Assembly (NCBI RefSeq): GCF_002812045.1 | Contig: NZ_NPEG01000002.1 | Span: forward strand, 62,001 to 126,000 | Direction: 5' to 3' | Length of the DNA: 64,000 bases | Source of the DNA: Leptospira haakeii | GTDB lineage: Bacteria > Spirochaetota > Leptospiria > Leptospirales > Leptospiraceae | Part shown: positions 55,863-64,000 of the stretch, piece by piece | How positions within the stretch are numbered: the first letter of the stretch is position 1 | Layout of the letters: each line of letters starts with the position of its first letter | Position numbers and translations under genes: made by a program | Notes under the pieces: generated by a model | What the model saw: the letters and a program-made list of their open reading frames with translations, nothing else | What the model was told of the DNA's origin: nothing | Databases searched by the model: none

Positions 55863-56795
55863 TTAAATTAAGGAGGCGAAAACCCTGATCGTATTAAAAT
55901 GAATACGAACTGTGTCATGGAAATTCCTTGCGTAACCGCCTGCAGGCATAACTACCACAGGAATATCCAAAGAATCCGCAAAAGTTTTCACCATTTTATC
56001 CCTTGCCTTCAACCCGTCGAAAGTGAGCTTTAGATCTCCTAAAGAATCATCTTCGAAAGGATCCGCACCAGCAAAATAATAGATCAGATCCGGTTTGAAT
56101 TCTTTTTGGGTCTTATCCAAACCTTCTTGTAAACGGGCAAGATATGTTTTGTCATTGGTCCCGTTGTCCAAAGGTATATCCAGATTGGACTTCTCTTTTT
56201 TAGGATATAACTCTTCCTGGTGCATGGAAAAAGTCCAAACAGAAGGGTCTCCTTGGAAAATTCTTGCGTTCCCATTTCCTTGATGAAGGTCCAGATCTAT
56301 AAATAAAACCTTTCGTTCCGGATATTTTTGCAGATAAAGTTTCGTCGCGATCGCAGCGTCGTTCAGATAACAAAAACCTTCTGCACGATCGGGCATACTG
56401 TGGTGGAATCCCCCACCGATATGATACACGTATTTATAACTTTCCGTCATCTCAGTCGCGAGAATGGTGCCCCCCACTCCCAGACAAAAACTTCTGACCA
56501 TGGTTTGGTTCAGGGGAAGTTCTGAATACATGGTCCGATCCGTATATCTCAAATTCATAAAATCTGAAATGAATTCCGGAGTATGGACTAGGCTTAATTC
56601 TTCCTCTCCGACCGGGGCCGGTTGGAGGGCAGGCAAAGAAGAAAGTTTTGGATCTTCCTTGACTTGATTGTATATCATTGCGTATTTACGTGCGGGGAAT
56701 ACGTGAGGACCAAGGTCCATATTGTATTCCGGATGATAAACTAGAGCGAGCCGTTCTAACTGTTGGCGCAATTGGGTGTGCCTTTTTTTTCCCAA
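55863..56795 (-). CDS. Histone-deacetylase-like amidohydrolase (AcuC/HDAC superfamily)
   Basis: A zinc deacetylase of about 310 residues. GGGFHHSMPDRAEGFCYLNDA (in order: GGGFHH, the active-site His pair, then FCYLNDAAIA) is present near residues 122-145; FIDLDLHQGNGN (~163-174) supplies the Asp and His zinc ligands, and AGADPFEDD (~240-248) the second Asp. Bacterial members act on acetyl-lysine, acetylpolyamines or similar amides. TTG 56795 is chosen because GGAAGGG lies 5 bp upstream; a longer frame from 56870 would abut the divergent pyk start. First gene of an operon with an unknown protein and a response regulator. Confidence 0.9.
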   Translation of the reverse strand: MGKKRHTQLRQQLERLALVYHPEYNMDLGPHVFPARKYAMIYNQVKEDPKLSSLPALQPAPVGEEELSLVHTPEFISDFMNLRYTDRTMYSELPLNQTMVRSFCLGVGGTILATEMTESYKYVYHIGGGFHHSMPDRAEGFCYLNDAAIATKLYLQKYPERKVLFIDLDLHQGNGNARIFQGDPSVWTFSMHQEELYPKKEKSNLDIPLDNGTNDKTYLARLQEGLDKTQKEFKPDLIYYFAGADPFEDDSLGDLKLTFDGLKARDKMVKTFADSLDIPVVVMPAGGYARNFHDTVRIHFNTIRVFASLI

Positions 56796-56872
56796 GCTTA
56801 CCCTTCCGTTTCGCCCCGTAAAGAACGAAATAGCATTCTTAAATACGTCCAAATTTTCGGAGGTTCCCATTC

Positions 56873-58297
56873 ATGTTTAGCCCGGAAAAAAAAACCAAAA
56901 TGGTCTGCACCATCGGTCCTTCTTCCTCAGATGAAAATACTATCACCGCACTTCTCCGAGCCGGAATGGACATCGCGAGAATGAATTTCTCTCACGGCAC
57001 TCACGAAGTTCACAAAAAAGTTTTTGAAACTTTGCGCAAATGCGAATCCGAATCCGGCGTTCCTCTAGGTATCATCGCTGATCTGCAAGGACCAAAAATC
57101 AGAACCGGAAAACTCCGGGTTCCCCAAATCGAATTAGAAAAGGGAAACAAGATCAGACTTTTACCCGACGCGGAATACTTAGGAGACTCCGAGGCGGTCG
57201 GCACTACCTACCCTGCCATGATAGAAGATCTTCGTTCGGGAGACAAACTATTAGTAGATGACGGTAAACTCGTACTAGAAGTTGAATCCAAATCAAGCAA
57301 AGAAGCAGTTCTAAAAGTTATAATAGGAGGAATTTTAAAAAGCAACAAAGGAATTAATTTGCCGGGAACTCCTATCTCTGCGCCCGCACTTTCCGAAAAA
57401 GATCTACTGGATTTGAAGTTCGCATTAAATTTAGGAGTGGATTACGTCGCATTAAGTTTCGTAAGAAGAGCTTCCGACCTAGAACTCGCCAGAGAAATGA
57501 TGAGAGGCACCCAAACAGGACTCATCGCCAAAATTGAAAGACCGGAAGCCATCCGTAATATAGATGAAATTTTAGAAGCAGCCGACGGGATCATGATCGC
57601 GAGAGGTGACTTAGGGGTCGAAGTGGAAACGGAAAGGGTTCCTGTTTTACAAAAAGAACTCATTTATAAAGCGAACCGTGCAGGAAAACCCGTGATCACC
57701 GCAACACAGATGTTGGAATCCATGGTGGATAATCCAAGACCTACTAGAGCTGAAGCAAGTGATGTTGCAAATGCGGTGATGGATGGAACAGATGCAGTCA
57801 TGTTATCCGGAGAATCTGCCAGTGGAAAATATCCAGTTGAATCCGCAGAAATGATGGCGAAAATTTTAAGAGAAACTGAAAACTTAGATCGAATCTACGA
57901 GATCCATTGGAACTTAAAAAAATCCGAATTAGAAATAGAAAGAGCCGCGCTCGGTTCTGCAGCAAGAGAGATCGCTCATAGTATCAACGCAAAAGCAATA
58001 GTGAATTTTACAAGAAGTGGATATTCTGCACTTATCACTTCAGAGATGAGACCAAAGGTCCCCATTCTTTCCTTCACGCCTTATTTAGCTACTGCAAGAA
58101 AGATGAAATTATATCGCGGTGTTCAACCTTATGTAATGCCATTTATGGAAACTTTCTTTGATATGATCCGTTATATGGAAACTAAACTTCCTGAAGACGG
58201 GATGTTGATCACGGGAGATATAGTTGTTATTCTTTCTGGAGCGCCGGGGGGAGAAGCAAAGTCAGTAGACTTTTTACAAATTTATAAAATAAGATAA
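56873..58297 (+). CDS. pyk: Pyruvate kinase
   Basis: Last step of glycolysis, PEP + ADP to pyruvate + ATP. The start has GGAGG about 11 bp upstream and KKTKMVCTIGPSS at once. Catalytic signature GLIAKIERPEAIRNIDEIL with the Lys, MIARGDLGVEV (metal Glu/Asp region) and ITATQMLESMVDNPRPTRAE are complete. The C-terminal allosteric domain is present (474 residues in all, normal length). Divergent from the HDAC-like gene and followed after 4 bp by a small membrane protein. Confidence 0.97.
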   Translation: MFSPEKKTKMVCTIGPSSSDENTITALLRAGMDIARMNFSHGTHEVHKKVFETLRKCESESGVPLGIIADLQGPKIRTGKLRVPQIELEKGNKIRLLPDAEYLGDSEAVGTTYPAMIEDLRSGDKLLVDDGKLVLEVESKSSKEAVLKVIIGGILKSNKGINLPGTPISAPALSEKDLLDLKFALNLGVDYVALSFVRRASDLELAREMMRGTQTGLIAKIERPEAIRNIDEILEAADGIMIARGDLGVEVETERVPVLQKELIYKANRAGKPVITATQMLESMVDNPRPTRAEASDVANAVMDGTDAVMLSGESASGKYPVESAEMMAKILRETENLDRIYEIHWNLKKSELEIERAALGSAAREIAHSINAKAIVNFTRSGYSALITSEMRPKVPILSFTPYLATARKMKLYRGVQPYVMPFMETFFDMIRYMETKLPEDGMLITGDIVVILSGAPGGEAKSVDFLQIYKIR

Positions 58298-58301
58298 ACC
58301 C

Positions 58302-58703
58302 ATGATCAAATATATTCTGAGTTGGTTCCTTCTTCTTTTGGCGGCTTTACTGAATGCCGCTATTCGGGAATTAGCTTATAAGGATTTTTTCGAAGAACAT
58401 CTCTCTCACCAGATATCCGTTTTTACAGGACTCTTCCTGATCTCGGTGCCGATATTATACGTTTCCCAAAAATGGCCGTTTAAAGACAAGACTCATGCTT
58501 TTTCGATCGGACTTGTATGGTGTTTTATGACGGATCTTTTCGAATTTCTAATGTTCTTGCGAACTTCCGAAAACCCATATAAGGATTTTCTAAAGGTCCA
58601 TAATATTTTTGCAGGCGAATTTTGGATCTTGATACTTGTCTGGCTGGTAATCTCTCCGATCTTGTTTTACGGCTCCGGTCCTAAATCAATCAAGATAGAT
58701 TAG
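58302..58703 (+). CDS. Small four-helix membrane protein
   Basis: A 133-residue protein with four hydrophobic segments (about 4-20, 38-57, 66-86 and 106-125). The first loop has NAAIRELAYKDFFEEHLSHQ. No family is recognised with confidence. It begins 4 bp after the pyk stop and so is cotranscribed with pyk; the stop overlaps the convergent mscS stop. Confidence 0.75.
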   Translation: MIKYILSWFLLLLAALLNAAIRELAYKDFFEEHLSHQISVFTGLFLISVPILYVSQKWPFKDKTHAFSIGLVWCFMTDLFEFLMFLRTSENPYKDFLKVHNIFAGEFWILILVWLVISPILFYGSGPKSIKID

Positions 58704-59569
58704 AGGATCTTAATCCCCGCTTCTGCAAATTCTTTCAGCACTTCTCTGGAGATCCTTGCCTTTTGGTTTCTTTTTTCCTTAATATGGGTCAGATAACGAA
58801 GGGAGAATAATACCCCTCCTTCCTCAACGGTCATATATACGATCGGAGTAGTTGTTCCAAGCCTAACAAGATAATTTTTCGAAAGTTCTCTAACGGAATA
58901 ATCTATCTTATGTTGATCTATTATAGAGCTGTTTTTTAGGATCCCGTTCAAAAGTTTTTCGGCGGCTTCCCAATTTTCACTGTGAGGAATCTTAATCCTG
59001 AACTCATCCCACACGAACCCCATTTTTTCCTTAACTACATACACTTTATGAAGGATGATCGTATGATTCGGAAGATGTACCAATCGATTCGTGGATTGTT
59101 CCGATCTAGGATCAGGACTCAATTCCATTAAAGTAAAACGATTGATCCCTATATTGACCACGTCCCCTTTGATTCCTTCTATCTCGATCCTGTCCCCTAC
59201 TTCGAATCCGTTACTACCGTGAATCAAAAGCCAACCCACATAGTTTAAAGTGATATCTTTTAAGGAGATTACTATACCCGCTCCAGCAAGCCCCATCACT
59301 GTAGGAAGATAAGATAGCCCTGAAAAAATTACGGGCAGAAGGGACACTGCTCCCACAACCACAAACAGGATACGAGTTACTCGCCTACGATTGTATCTGA
59401 CAGAATTGTCCGCAGGAGGACTGATCCGATCGAAGCTCAAAACGAAAGTTTTGTAAACGATGACCAAGATCAGGATAAAATACACGACCAGAACAAACTC
59501 TTCCGTGATGGTTCTTTCCTTCGAGTTCAGAAGGGAAATCGGATTTAAGAGCCGTAGTATTTCTTCCAT
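58700..59569 (-). CDS. MscS-family mechanosensitive channel
   Basis: A 289-residue small-conductance channel. Three N-terminal helices include the pore helix region GLAGAGIVISLKDITLNYVG (~94-113), followed by the beta domain NGFEVGDRIEIEGIKGDVVNIG (in two parts, FEVGDRIEIEG and KGDVVNIG) typical of MscS, and an alpha/beta C-terminal domain. Opens on hypo-osmotic stress and releases solutes. It follows aroB on the same strand after about 50 bp. Confidence 0.93.
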   Translation of the reverse strand: MEEILRLLNPISLLNSKERTITEEFVLVVYFILILVIVYKTFVLSFDRISPPADNSVRYNRRRVTRILFVVVGAVSLLPVIFSGLSYLPTVMGLAGAGIVISLKDITLNYVGWLLIHGSNGFEVGDRIEIEGIKGDVVNIGINRFTLMELSPDPRSEQSTNRLVHLPNHTIILHKVYVVKEKMGFVWDEFRIKIPHSENWEAAEKLLNGILKNSSIIDQHKIDYSVRELSKNYLVRLGTTTPIVYMTVEEGGVLFSLRYLTHIKEKRNQKARISREVLKEFAEAGIKIL

Positions 59570-59618
59570 GATGAGAGAACCCAGGCTAAAGAAACTCTAA
59601 GCCAAGGCAAGGCGAATT

Positions 59619-60713
59619 CTAATCCATTCTTTTCTGTTTCTTAAATGCTGCAGCGATCTCTTCCAGTTCAACCGGAATATCCCAGATCGGATTTCCAGGA
59701 GATTGAAGAAGAACGAATCGAACCGAATTACCCACGTTCTTCTTATCATGAAGAGTATGTTTTGCTACCTGAGTGGATTTACTTTTATCGTGATATGGAA
59801 GATCGTATTCTTTTAGGATTTTTTTCAGAGCCTCTATCCAAGAAACATCCAGTCCTTGTTTTTCCGTAGAAAGAATGATCGCAGTTAATAAGCCGATGGA
59901 AACTGCTTCTCCATGAGAATATCTTCTGTAATTTGTAAGGGATTCTATCGCGTGAGCCGTGGTATGTCCCAGGTTCAAAACTTTCCTTAAACCAGTTTCT
60001 CTTTCATCCTGGGAGACTATATTAGCCTTGTATAAAATAGAGCCTACGATCAATTCCAAAAGTTCAGGAGAAGTATGGTCGTAGACGGATTTATCGTTCG
60101 AGCGGACCTTCTCTAGATATTCTCCTCCGGACAAAAGACCGTGTTTTACGATCTCAGCCATTCCACATCTCCATTCTCTTTTAGGTAATGTGGACAATGC
60201 GATCAAAGGTAAATATACGAATTCAGGTTGGTAGAAGGAGCCGATCATGTTTTTCCCAAGATCAGCATTCACTGCGACTTTTCCACCTACGGAAGAATCT
60301 ACGGAAGCAAGTAAGGTCGTAGGAATTTGAGCGAAACGAATTCCTCTTTGGAATGTGGACGCAATAAATCCCGCAAAATCGCCCACCACTCCGCCACCCA
60401 AAGCAAGGATCAAACTTTTGCGGTCCGCTCCGAGCTCTATCAGTTTATTATAAACTTCTGCAGTGCGAAGGATATGTTTATTCTTCTCCCCGCCTTTAAT
60501 ATAAATTTCGTGATGCGGAATTCCAAGATCGGAAAGTTCCGATTCATAAAACTTGGAAAACAATCCTGAAAGTTTTCTTTCCGTAAGTATAAATATGGAA
60601 GAAACAGGGTAAAATCTTTTGATCGTTTCTCCCAAACCTCTGAAGTCTGAGTGGATCTGTACTTTATATTCTTTTGAAAACGCTCTGATCTGTACTTCCC
60701 GGATAGGATTCAT
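59619..60713 (-). CDS. aroB: 3-dehydroquinate synthase
   Basis: Second step of the shikimate pathway, DAHP to 3-dehydroquinate, NAD-dependent. LALGGGVVGDFAGFIASTF (~104-122), IPTTLLASVDSSVGGKVAVN, then KNMIGSFYQP and LNLGHTTAHAIE with the metal His are all present, and a His-rich segment YSHGEAVSIG follows. The 364-residue length is normal. Its ATG overlaps the NUDIX stop (ATGA). Confidence 0.97.
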   Translation of the reverse strand: MNPIREVQIRAFSKEYKVQIHSDFRGLGETIKRFYPVSSIFILTERKLSGLFSKFYESELSDLGIPHHEIYIKGGEKNKHILRTAEVYNKLIELGADRKSLILALGGGVVGDFAGFIASTFQRGIRFAQIPTTLLASVDSSVGGKVAVNADLGKNMIGSFYQPEFVYLPLIALSTLPKREWRCGMAEIVKHGLLSGGEYLEKVRSNDKSVYDHTSPELLELIVGSILYKANIVSQDERETGLRKVLNLGHTTAHAIESLTNYRRYSHGEAVSIGLLTAIILSTEKQGLDVSWIEALKKILKEYDLPYHDKSKSTQVAKHTLHDKKNVGNSVRFVLLQSPGNPIWDIPVELEEIAAAFKKQKRMD

Positions 60714-61183
60714 TTATCATATACCCATTGGCTTCGTATAAAGGGAGCCGGTTTGTATTTTCCGGAAGAAAGAAAATCCTTAATATCCGGTCTTATATCC
60801 ATTTCTAAAACCGCTCCCAAAGGAAAATAGCCGAATCCTGTGATCGCTTTCTCTTTCAGGTTCACTGTAGGATCTTGTTTTTTGACGGTAGCTAAGAACA
60901 CCAACTGGAGAAGGTGACGATTCCCCTTAGGATCGATGGACTCATTCAAGAATAGAAAATTTGCACTGGTGATATCCAAAGAAAGTTCTTCTTTTAGTTC
61001 TCTTTTCAGAGCATCTTCCGCACTTTCTCCGAATTCAATTCCGCCTCCTGGCAATAACCAATAATAGGCATCCTTCTTTTTTTGCTGCAAAAGAAGGATC
61101 TCCCCTTTACGATTTCGGATCAAAGCGGCCACTCTGACCCTTAAACCTTTCTTTTTAAAAAAGAATTCCATATTAGATTTCAT
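60710..61183 (-). CDS. NUDIX hydrolase
   Basis: A 157-residue NUDIX protein. The Nudix box GGIEFGESAEDALKRELKEE is complete, with the metal-binding Glu residues. The end of the fold includes FGYFPLGAVLEMDIRPDIKD. The substrate is not evident; a nucleoside diphosphate derivative is typical. The start overlaps the rnc stop (TAATG), and its stop overlaps aroB, so rnc, this gene and aroB are translationally coupled. Confidence 0.92.
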   Translation of the reverse strand: MKSNMEFFFKKKGLRVRVAALIRNRKGEILLLQQKKKDAYYWLLPGGGIEFGESAEDALKRELKEELSLDITSANFLFLNESIDPKGNRHLLQLVFLATVKKQDPTVNLKEKAITGFGYFPLGAVLEMDIRPDIKDFLSSGKYKPAPFIRSQWVYDK

Positions 61184-61920
61184 TAAACCTTGATCTTTAA
61201 GGCCTTTAACAATTGTTTCGCAGCGTCTTGTTCTGCGAACTTTTTATTCTTTCCCTTACCTTCCGCGGAGTATTTGTCCCGGATGGATACACTAACGTAA
61301 AATGTCTTTTCGTGATCCGGACCTATCTCTTTTAGTAATCTGTAGGAAGGTAGAAGTTTGAATTTTTTTTGGCAAATTTCCTGGAGGATGGATTTATAAT
61401 CCGCGGCCTCTCTTACCTTATCGGAATTTTTAACGTAATCTATAAGATGTTGGAGTATAAACTTCTCCGCTGCTTCCATTCCTTGGTCTAAATAAACGGC
61501 GCCGACTAAAGATTCGAATAGGTTTGCGCCCAATTTTTTTTGGGCGCCTCCCTGACCTTCTCCTCTTCCCAATAGAACATAAGAAGTCAGTCCCAGTTTT
61601 TCACTGAGCCCGTTTAACATTGCCGTAGAAACCAAGGTCGCTTTTTTTCTGGAAAGTTCTCCTTCACTTGCAGAAGGATTTGTTCTGTATAAATATTTTG
61701 CGACCACAAGTCCGAGAACTGAATCTCCTAAGAACTCAAGTCTTTCGTTGTCTTCTTTGTACTGTGGATTTTCGTTCCTGAAAGAACTATGTATGAATGC
61801 GATTTCTAAATAAGAAGGTTTATTAAATTTTAAACCAAGCTCGGACGCAAGTAGAGCGGGATCCTTTCTGTCCTTAGGATCAGTCTTGTTTTGGTTCTGA
61901 TTTTGTTTTTTTTTTATCAA
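61183..61920 (-). CDS. rnc: Ribonuclease III
   Basis: Double-strand RNA endonuclease that matures rRNA and other transcripts. The signature NERLEFLGDSVLGLVVAKYL (~58-77) has the catalytic Glu/Asp residues, LLGRGEGQGGAQKKLGANLFE leads to the second acidic site (FESLVGAVYLDQG), and a C-terminal dsRNA-binding domain (~165-240) ends in KNKKFAEQDAAKQLL. The poly-Lys/Asn/Gln N-terminus (IKKKQNQNQNKTDPKDRKD) is longer than usual. Confidence 0.96.
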   Translation of the reverse strand: MIKKKQNQNQNKTDPKDRKDPALLASELGLKFNKPSYLEIAFIHSSFRNENPQYKEDNERLEFLGDSVLGLVVAKYLYRTNPSASEGELSRKKATLVSTAMLNGLSEKLGLTSYVLLGRGEGQGGAQKKLGANLFESLVGAVYLDQGMEAAEKFILQHLIDYVKNSDKVREAADYKSILQEICQKKFKLLPSYRLLKEIGPDHEKTFYVSVSIRDKYSAEGKGKNKKFAEQDAAKQLLKALKIKV

Positions 61921-61948
61921 AGGATTTTGATAAAAGGAATGGAAGAAA

Positions 61949-61980
61949 GACTTCCGAGTTCCCGTAAGAACCCGGAGGTC
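61949..61980 (-). terminator. Hairpin between acpP and rnc (attenuator or weak terminator)
   Basis: On the minus strand a 13-bp stem (GACCTCCGGGTTC with GAACTCGGAAGTC, one mismatch, one G-T) has a 6-nt loop and is followed by only TTTCTTCC. It may reduce read-through from the abundant acpP transcript into rnc, or mark an RNase III cut site. Confidence 0.5.
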
Positions 61981-61987
61981 TAGTCAA

Positions 61988-62221
61988 TTAGGACTTTAGA
62001 GTGTCGATGAACTTAATTACGTCTCCGACGGTTTGGATCTTTTCAGCATCCTCATCGGAAATTTCAACGCCAAACTCTTCTTCAAGAGCCATAACGAGTT
62101 CAACTGTGTCAAGAGAGTCTGCACCAAGGTCATCAATGAAGTGTGCTTCAGGAGTCACTTCTGACTCATCCACTCCAAGTTGCTCAACGATAATAGACTT
62201 AATCTTTTCGAAATCTGCCAT
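61988..62221 (-). CDS. acpP: Acyl carrier protein
   Basis: A 77-residue carrier of growing fatty acids. The phosphopantetheine site is [20 protein letters not shown] (Ser in DSL), and the helix [20 protein letters not shown] is typical. ATG 62221 is chosen because GGAGG lies 7 bp upstream and MADFEKI is the normal start; 62239 is only an in-frame GTG-like extension. Flanked by fabG upstream and rnc downstream, a common order. Confidence 0.98.
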   Translation of the reverse strand: MADFEKIKSIIVEQLGVDESEVTPEAHFIDDLGADSLDTVELVMALEEEFGVEISDEDAEKIQTVGDVIKFIDTLKS

Positions 62222-62601
62222 TTGTTTCCTCCGTACCACCGAAGTGGTATGTAAGTTTTAGTTAGGTTTAGAATCGGGGATGAATTCATCCACCGATTTT
62301 TAAACATTTTTTTCTCAAATGTTTTGGCAAGCGATAACGGATTGGAAACGGGAAAAAAACAGAATATTATCCAAATTTCTTTTTCATATTTTTTTCAAAG
62401 AAGATGTTCTATAACTTACGTATTGGATCGACTTAATGGATCAAAAATTCCGGCCCAGTCCCATATTCAAATAATCAAAAAGTCACATTTCTAATATTTG
62501 ATATTGAGACTGTTCTCGATCATTCGTTCGAACGCCGTTCGGATTTATAATTTTATGGAACATTACGAGAATCTTTCTAAGAAAGGTTTGATTGGTTCTG
62601 C
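62222..62601. other. Gene-free A/T-rich spacer upstream of acpP
   Basis: No gene is seen in ~380 bp between acpP and the fabG terminator. On the minus strand TTGCCA (62330-62325), 17 bp, ATGTTT (62307-62302) is a weak sigma-70-like pair that could serve acpP, about 80 bp upstream of its start. A 10-bp palindrome, CGTTCGAACG (62525-62534), is the only other feature. Confidence 0.35.
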
Positions 62602-62634
62602 AAAAAAACAAAAGCCCGGAAAATTCCGGGCTTT
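62602..62634 (-). terminator. Rho-independent terminator after fabG
   Basis: On the minus strand a perfect stem AAAGCCCGGAA/TTCCGGGCTTT with a 2-nt loop is followed by TTGTTTTTTT. It lies 33 bp beyond the fabG stop, so acpP probably has its own promoter. Confidence 0.88.
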
Positions 62635-62667
62635 CTACCTATTATTCAGATTATAAGATCTGAAGTA

Positions 62668-63432
62668 TTAGGCTTGGACACCTGGGAGGAATCCCCCACC
62701 GTTTACTTCGATCAATTGTCCTGTAATGAAAGAGGAAATATCGGAAGCTAAGAACGCGATAGTATTCGCGATATCATCCGGTTGTCCTGCTCTTTTTAAA
62801 GGGATCGCAGCTACCATTGCAGTGCGGATCTTTTCAGGGATCGCGTCAGTCATTTCAGTAGCGATAAATCCTGGAGCAATCGCATTACAACGGATTTTAC
62901 GACCAGCCATTTCCAAAGCGACTGCTTTAGTCAGACCGATTACCCCTGCTTTAGAAGCGGAGTAGTTAGTTTGTCCGATATTTCCGTTCACTCCTGCGAT
63001 GGAGGAAAGGTTGATGATGGATCCACCATTCGGATTTTTTGCCATAAATTTAATAGCGGCTTGGATACAGTTGAAAGTTCCAGTCAGGTTCACTGCGATT
63101 ACAGCATCCCACTGCTCTTGTTTCATTCTAAGCATAAGAGTATCTTTAGTGATACCTGCGTTATTCACTAGAACGTCTATTGAACCGAAATTATCCACAA
63201 CAGCTTGGATACCAGCTTGAGCGGATTCTGCGTTCGCTACGTTTACAGCGACTCCGATTGCTTTTACACCTGTGACTTTTGCGATTTCATCAGCAGTAGC
63301 TTTACTTGCCTCTTCGTTTAAGTCGGCAATGACAACGTTTGCGCCTGCTTGCGCGAGTTTAAGAGCGGTTGCTTTACCGATTCCGCGGGCAGCCCCGGTT
63401 ATAATGGCGTTTTTGCCTTTCAAATCGATCAT
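62668..63432 (-). CDS. fabG: 3-oxoacyl-[acyl-carrier-protein] reductase
   Basis: NADPH-dependent reductase of fatty-acid elongation, an SDR. TGAARGIGKATAL (~12-24), LVNNAGITKDTLMLRMK (~87-103), catalytic SSIAGVNGN and YSASKAGVIGLTKA (Tyr/Lys) and CNAIAPGFIATEMTD (~185-199) give a good FabG match; the NNAGITKDxL run is typical of FabG rather than general SDRs. 254 residues. It follows plsX by 96 bp and is terminated before acpP. Confidence 0.95.
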   Translation of the reverse strand: MIDLKGKNAIITGAARGIGKATALKLAQAGANVVIADLNEEASKATADEIAKVTGVKAIGVAVNVANAESAQAGIQAVVDNFGSIDVLVNNAGITKDTLMLRMKQEQWDAVIAVNLTGTFNCIQAAIKFMAKNPNGGSIINLSSIAGVNGNIGQTNYSASKAGVIGLTKAVALEMAGRKIRCNAIAPGFIATEMTDAIPEKIRTAMVAAIPLKRAGQPDDIANTIAFLASDISSFITGQLIEVNGGGFLPGVQA

Positions 63433-63528
63433 TGGTTTTTTCCTTACCAGATTCTGCGGTTAGCGTATTTTTAGGGCCTGGGGGGTCAAGTGATTCTGGG
63501 TGTAGCGTTCACCTTGGAAGACTCGGAG

Positions 63529-64000
63529 TTAGAACTTTGCCTTCTCTATATCTTCTTTGATACGCTGGTTCACATCCCTTTCGGCACATTCTACTACTAC
63601 TCGGATCGCATTTCGGACCGCGTGCGCATTAGAAGATCCATGCCCGATCAAACAGGTTCCTTCTACACCAAGAAGAAGTGCTCCGCCATATTCAGCGTAA
63701 TCCAATCTTTTCTTGATCGCAGTAAATGTAGGTTTAAGAAGAAGTGCTCCTGTTTGTGCAAGGCTGGATTGAGCGATACTCTCTCTAAGCACGGCAAATA
63801 TGGATTTAGAAAGACCTTCGGTCGCTTTCAGGACTATATTTCCTACGAAGCCATCGCAGACCACAACGTCCACGTCTCTTCCTCCACCATACAGATCTCT
63901 TCCTTCTACATTTCCTACAAAATCGATCGGTAGTTTTTTAATATATTCGAATGCCTTTACGGTGACTGAGTTTCCCTTCTTATCTTCTTCCCCATTGGAT
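63529..64000 (-). CDS. plsX: Phosphate acyltransferase PlsX (5' partial)
   Basis: Makes acyl-phosphate from acyl-ACP for phospholipid synthesis. The frame is open to the window end, so the start lies beyond 64000. Visible residues include [32 protein letters not shown] (the core PlsX signature), and [22 protein letters not shown]. This is about the last 155 of ~330 residues. It is upstream of fabG, the common plsX-fab order; fabH and fabD are not in view. Confidence 0.95.
   Translation of the reverse strand, partial: SNGEEDKKGNSVTVKAFEYIKKLPIDFVGNVEGRDLYGGGRDVDVVVCDGFVGNIVLKATEGLSKSIFAVLRESIAQSSLAQTGALLLKPTFTAIKKRLDYAEYGGALLLGVEGTCLIGHGSSNAHAVRNAIRVVVECAERDVNQRIKEDIEKAKF

Noticed and set aside
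63490..63933. Plus-strand open frame opposite plsX
   Set aside because: Antisense to a clear PlsX reading frame; Cys/Phe-rich composition typical of a shadow frame.

Overview
The window looks like chromosomal DNA of a Leptospira species. The evidence is two adjacent FlaA flagellar-sheath genes (spirochaete-specific) headed by a PUR-domain gene, a GreA carried at the end of a protein of more than 900 residues (a known spirochaete arrangement), many lipoproteins with loose spirochaetal lipoboxes, frequent TTG/GTG starts and moderate G+C content by eye. I see no phage, insertion sequence, CRISPR array, rRNA or tRNA. The species cannot be fixed from the sequence alone.

Layout. 1-2834 is the 3' part of a CusA/CzcA-type RND efflux pump. 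2844-14452 is a tight minus-strand envelope operon: a STAS antagonist, an AsmA/YdbH-like inner-membrane protein, a YdbL (DUF1318)-like lipoprotein and a 2530-residue lipoprotein. 14651-19620 (plus) holds two membrane glycosyltransferases and a PAS histidine kinase. 19804-26255 (minus) holds a sterol-desaturase-like hydroxylase, a purB operon with a membrane-bound AraC regulator, and an FMO plus SDR operon controlled from a divergent TetR gene. 27104-33049 (minus) is nadC, rel, an OppA-like lipoprotein and a protein-kinase-like protein. 33194-37543 holds a LysM lipoprotein, a second STAS protein, fur-tgt and lptE; an M23 peptidase and a FliL-like protein run the other way to 39981.

40155-45279 (minus) holds greA and the PUR-flaA2-flaA1 operon. 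45594-49572 is an rnd-radA run with two uncharacterised envelope proteins. 49622-53956 (plus) holds a GH36 alpha-galactosidase and a lipoprotein/DUF4105 pair. 53939-56795 is an HDAC-like/unknown/response-regulator-PP2C operon, divergent from pyk. 58700-64000 is the lipid and cell-growth block plsX-fabG-acpP-rnc-nudix-aroB-mscS, with plsX cut by the window end.

Themes. Much of the window serves the envelope: lipid transport (AsmA/YdbL), LPS assembly (LptE), peptidoglycan (M23, LysM), fatty acids (fab genes, PlsX) and glycosyl transfer. Signalling includes two stand-alone STAS antagonists and one PP2C-type output, suggesting partner switching. The best candidates for something undescribed are the AsmA/YdbL/giant-lipoprotein operon, the kinase-like protein beside OppA, the HDAC-linked three-gene operon, and two families of intergenic palindromic or fold-back repeats.
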